Origin: Suicoccus acidiformans
GTDB lineage: Bacteria; Bacillota; Bacilli; Lactobacillales; Aerococcaceae
Direction of reading: 5' to 3'
Assembly (NCBI RefSeq): GCF_003546865.1
Contig: NZ_CP023434.1
Coordinates: forward strand, 1,364,001 to 1,428,000
Length of the DNA stretch: 64,000 nucleotides
In this document: piece after piece, positions 61,685 to 64,000 of the stretch
How the letters are laid out: each line of letters starts with the position of its first letter
Position numbering within the stretch: position 1 is the stretch's first letter
Program-made: the position numbers and the translations under genes
Notes under the pieces: generated by a model
Database searches by the model: none
Told to the model about the DNA's origin: nothing
The model's input: only the letters and a program-made list of their open reading frames with translations

Positions 61685-63505
61685 CTAGCCCAAGCCCACA
61701 ATCGTCTGAGCTGCCTTACGCCCTTGGTGAATAATCCCTGCAATCGCCGTACCTGAGCCCGGATAATAACTACCCAACCAGCCGCCAGCATTCAAGCCCG
61801 CTGCATACAGACCAGGAATCACCTCACCCAGATGATTCAGCACCTGACAAGCCACATTAATCTTCAAGCCTCCAATCGAGCCCAAATTCGTCGCCCGATT
61901 CTTCATGGCGAAGAATGGTGCTTTAATTGGGGCTAAGCCTTGTTGCCGACCAAAACTTAAATCCTCTCCAGCTTCTGCATAAGCATTCCAAGAAGCCAAT
62001 GTTTGCTGCAAGCTGCTTGCCGGCAACTTAAGCGCCTCGGCCAAGGCTTCTACAGTCTCAGCTTGAATTACCACACCTTGTTCAACATCAACTTGCAGAG
62101 ATTCTGCCGTCCACGCAGAACCTGGTGCTTCAATCGACGACTGACCGAAGATCATATAAGTTGGTCGACCGAATTGCTTTTCCTGCTGGAAAATAGCTCG
62201 GTAGCCATATGCATACGTTGCATCCTCACAAACGAAACGCTCACCCCCCGCATTCACATAAATCATTGGCATACTTGGAATACGGTTATTTGTCGCATTA
62301 CCTGTCTTACCATCAAAATCGATACAGCCGTGATTGCCACTAACTGCTGCACCAGCCTGCATGCCCATAAGAATTCCGTCGCCAGTATTCGTCTCTGCGC
62401 TTAATATCGTACTGTAGTTCAAATCATGGAACTGCTGAGGATTCAAATCTTTAGCAAGCGCAGGATTGCGGTCAATACTCGCCGTTGCCAAAATAACTCC
62501 CTGCTTGGCTTCAATGAAGATGTCTTGACCATCTTGTTGAATGAGAGCGCCTTTAACTGCACCTGACACCTTATCTTGAATCAAACTCGTTACTGGCGCA
62601 TCATAGCGAATCTCACCACCAGCTTCTGCCAAGGCCTTCAAGAGCGCTTCGATAATAAAGGTTCCCGAACCCGATCCACCGCCATGCTTGTAGACATGAA
62701 TCCGCTCAGCGTAATCTGCTTCATCCACGTAAGGAATAGGCGAATGACCATACATATCCTGCCACTCGATACCCATTTCAGCCAGCCACTCAATATTATC
62801 TGGACTTCCTTGAGCTAAGTCACGTACCAACGCCTCATCCGCTAAGCCTTCACTTGCCCGAAGCCACAAATTCGCATGCTTTTCAGGGGTGTCATTCTGA
62901 TAGTCTGTAAATTCCTTCTGATAGCGCGTGCCAGCTGCTTGCATAACTCCACCAGAATAATTCGTCGTCCCACCAGGAATTCCCGACTTCTCGCATACCA
63001 AGACTGACAAACCAGCTCGACTCGCCTCTACTGCAGCCGAAAGCCCCGCTCCACCAGAACCAGCAATAATCACATCATAACTCTCATCAAAAGCAAAATC
63101 CGCCGTATAAGCCACCGTTGCCTGAGTAATACTCGTATTCTCCTGCACCTGATTTGGATTCACAGAAGCAGACGACTCAGCATCCGTATCCGAAGCATTC
63201 AGCTTATAATCTGCATCCAGTGCCTGCTCTTGACTGATTTCACCTTCATAAGAAGCAATAGCTTTTCTAGCCGCCTCTAAGAGTGCTCCTGAACTGAAAC
63301 TTGCCCCCGTTACCGTATCCACTTCCAACGACTGCTTCGCGTGAATCTCCTCAACCATACGCTCAATCCCTAATTTGCCGACATAGGCTGTATCGCTATA
63401 ATCTGCCTCGACCTTGAGTACTTTGTCCCCTTCAAGGGTAACGTGCGCTGTCACTTCACCATGGAAACCTTGTGCTACCCCTTTTACGTTGACCGTTTGA
63501 GACAT
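61685..63505 (-). CDS. Cytoplasmic FMN_bind/FAD_binding_2 reductase
   Basis: The 606-residue protein has an FMN_bind domain at residues about 10-85 with flavinylation motif DTVTGAS (Ser69 is the expected FMN site), a Ser/Asp/Gln-rich linker (90-140) and the FAD domain starting DVIIAGSGGAGLSAAVEA (about 144-161). GVILATASIDRNPALAKD and IPGLYAAGLNAGGWLGSYYP are FAD contacts. There is no signal peptide, in contrast with the paralogue at 27.4 kb, so it should be flavinylated by the cytoplasmic ApbE and reduce its enoate substrate inside the cell. AGGAGG lies 7 bp before the ATG. A 23-bp perfect palindrome lies 34 bp upstream. Confidence 0.92.
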   Translation of the reverse strand: MSQTVNVKGVAQGFHGEVTAHVTLEGDKVLKVEADYSDTAYVGKLGIERMVEEIHAKQSLEVDTVTGASFSSGALLEAARKAIASYEGEISQEQALDADYKLNASDTDAESSASVNPNQVQENTSITQATVAYTADFAFDESYDVIIAGSGGAGLSAAVEASRAGLSVLVCEKSGIPGGTTNYSGGVMQAAGTRYQKEFTDYQNDTPEKHANLWLRASEGLADEALVRDLAQGSPDNIEWLAEMGIEWQDMYGHSPIPYVDEADYAERIHVYKHGGGSGSGTFIIEALLKALAEAGGEIRYDAPVTSLIQDKVSGAVKGALIQQDGQDIFIEAKQGVILATASIDRNPALAKDLNPQQFHDLNYSTILSAETNTGDGILMGMQAGAAVSGNHGCIDFDGKTGNATNNRIPSMPMIYVNAGGERFVCEDATYAYGYRAIFQQEKQFGRPTYMIFGQSSIEAPGSAWTAESLQVDVEQGVVIQAETVEALAEALKLPASSLQQTLASWNAYAEAGEDLSFGRQQGLAPIKAPFFAMKNRATNLGSIGGLKINVACQVLNHLGEVIPGLYAAGLNAGGWLGSYYPGSGTAIAGIIHQGRKAAQTIVGLG

Positions 63506-63539
63506 ATTGATTCCTCCTTGATGTAATTGATATATGTAT

Positions 63540-63562
63540 ATTTTATCACAAAGTGATAAAAT
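63540..63562 (-). promoter_or_regulatory. Operator-like palindrome upstream of the cytoplasmic reductase
   Basis: ATTTTATCAC and GTGATAAAAT are perfect 10-bp arms around AAA, between a TATAAT-like box (TATAAT on the minus strand at about 63561-63566) and the start codon. The half-site TATCAC resembles FNR/CRP-family half-sites, but the short spacing excludes a standard match. Confidence 0.55.
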
Positions 63563-63573
63563 TATAAGTCTTG

Positions 63574-63955
63574 ATTGTCTATTTAAGTTAGAAATTTTTA
63601 AACTATATTATTAGTGATTAAACTTGGTGACACACTTGTACTAACCACCTTAACCCCCCTTCATCAAACTCCTGACTAGTCAAGAGGAAAGGCGCTAGCG
63701 ACTCTGGAGGAGTCAGGTTCTTGATGAAACCATATTTCTTAAGTGGCTGGCATAATATCCAGGTGTTTGATTCAAAAGATGGGCCAAGAAAACCTCCAGG
63801 TGAGTGTAGTAGTTAAGAGATTTACGTGGAATGATATGTCGTTTGAAGGTTACTTCCTTAGGAAAGTCTTCATCCACTTCATTAAAATCAGTACCTTTAG
63901 GCAGACCATCTCTTCTTAACAATCCGTTAGTATGCTCATTCAGTCCTATTTGAGA
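63574..63955 (-). mobile_element. Truncated IS30-family element
   Basis: It begins with the same end as the IS at 6.2 kb (ATTGTCTATTTAAGTTAGAAA). Homology runs to about 63955, within the transposase gene, and then stops abruptly. The frame 63949-63713 reads the transposase C-terminus (RRDGLPKGTDFNEVDEDF... to a stop at 63713) without the stop and frameshift found in the 6.2 kb copy. The 5' part is lost or lies elsewhere. Confidence 0.85.
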
Positions 63956-64000
63956 GTAAACGGTCGATAATTAGGTGACTTGATAATTCTCTGACAACCT

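Overview
The window looks like a chromosomal segment of a low-GC Gram-positive bacterium of the Lactobacillales, most like Aerococcaceae or a neighbouring family. This is inferred from AGGAGG-type ribosome binding sites, TTGACA/TATAAT promoters, a T-box riboswitch, the ylxM-ffh-rpsP-khpA and rimM-trmD-rplS blocks, GtfA/GtfB, DinJ/RelB antitoxins and IS30, IS3 and IS21 elements. The genus cannot be fixed from sequence reading alone.

Layout. 0-6 kb: an FMN reductase and an ApbE flavinyltransferase (minus strand), asd, the first array of phased palindromes, and a secreted DUF1002 protein. 6-20 kb: a decayed IS30 copy, an ABC-importer operon with a PHP phosphoesterase and a broken tyrosine phosphatase, an intact IS21 element wedged between that operon and its probable RpiR regulator, then a Sau3AI-type restriction-modification pair. 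20-31 kb: a flavoprotein and amide-hydrolase region, with a decayed FMN/FAD reductase, a hyuA-hyuB-cupin operon under a T-box whose specifier reads AUG (Met), a secreted flavinylated reductase, a TetR regulator and a divergent cytoplasmic FAD reductase. 31-43 kb: long intergenic spacers rich in repeats, an IS3 element that interrupted a small gene, an esterase, recQ, a SufT-like protein, the second palindrome array and a HAD phosphatase. 43-54 kb: translation and protein-targeting genes, split by a 5.6 kb block holding an Rrf2 regulator, an osmoprotectant ABC transporter and the third palindrome array. 54-64 kb: a DtxR regulator, gtfB-gtfA, two orphan antitoxins, several unknown genes, a hydrolase without its catalytic serine, a second flavinylated reductase and an IS30 fragment in the same orientation as the one at 6 kb.

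The most unusual signal is in the non-coding DNA. Two families of short palindromes occur in arrays with very regular spacing. Family 1 has 30-bp palindromes (core CGTGGT, 8 bases, ACCACG) separated by 13 bp, giving a 43-bp period; 39 clear copies lie in three arrays at 2.9-3.9, 40.6-41.6 and 49.4-50.9 kb, grouped in macro-units of about 420 bp. Family 2 has 28-bp palindromes (ATTCCGTGGGA type) separated by 14 bp, giving a 42-bp period; 19 copies lie at seven intergenic sites. Both periods are close to four helical turns. A third related hairpin (GCCACGGC/GCCGTGGC) recurs inside the macro-units and as a terminator-like element elsewhere. I know no described family with this architecture.

Functional links: ApbE can load FMN onto the two FMN_bind reductases here (27.4 and 61.7 kb), and the FMN reductase next to ApbE fits the same flavin theme. 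The ABC operon (7.5-13.6 kb) looks like uptake and dephosphorylation of a phosphorylated organic compound.
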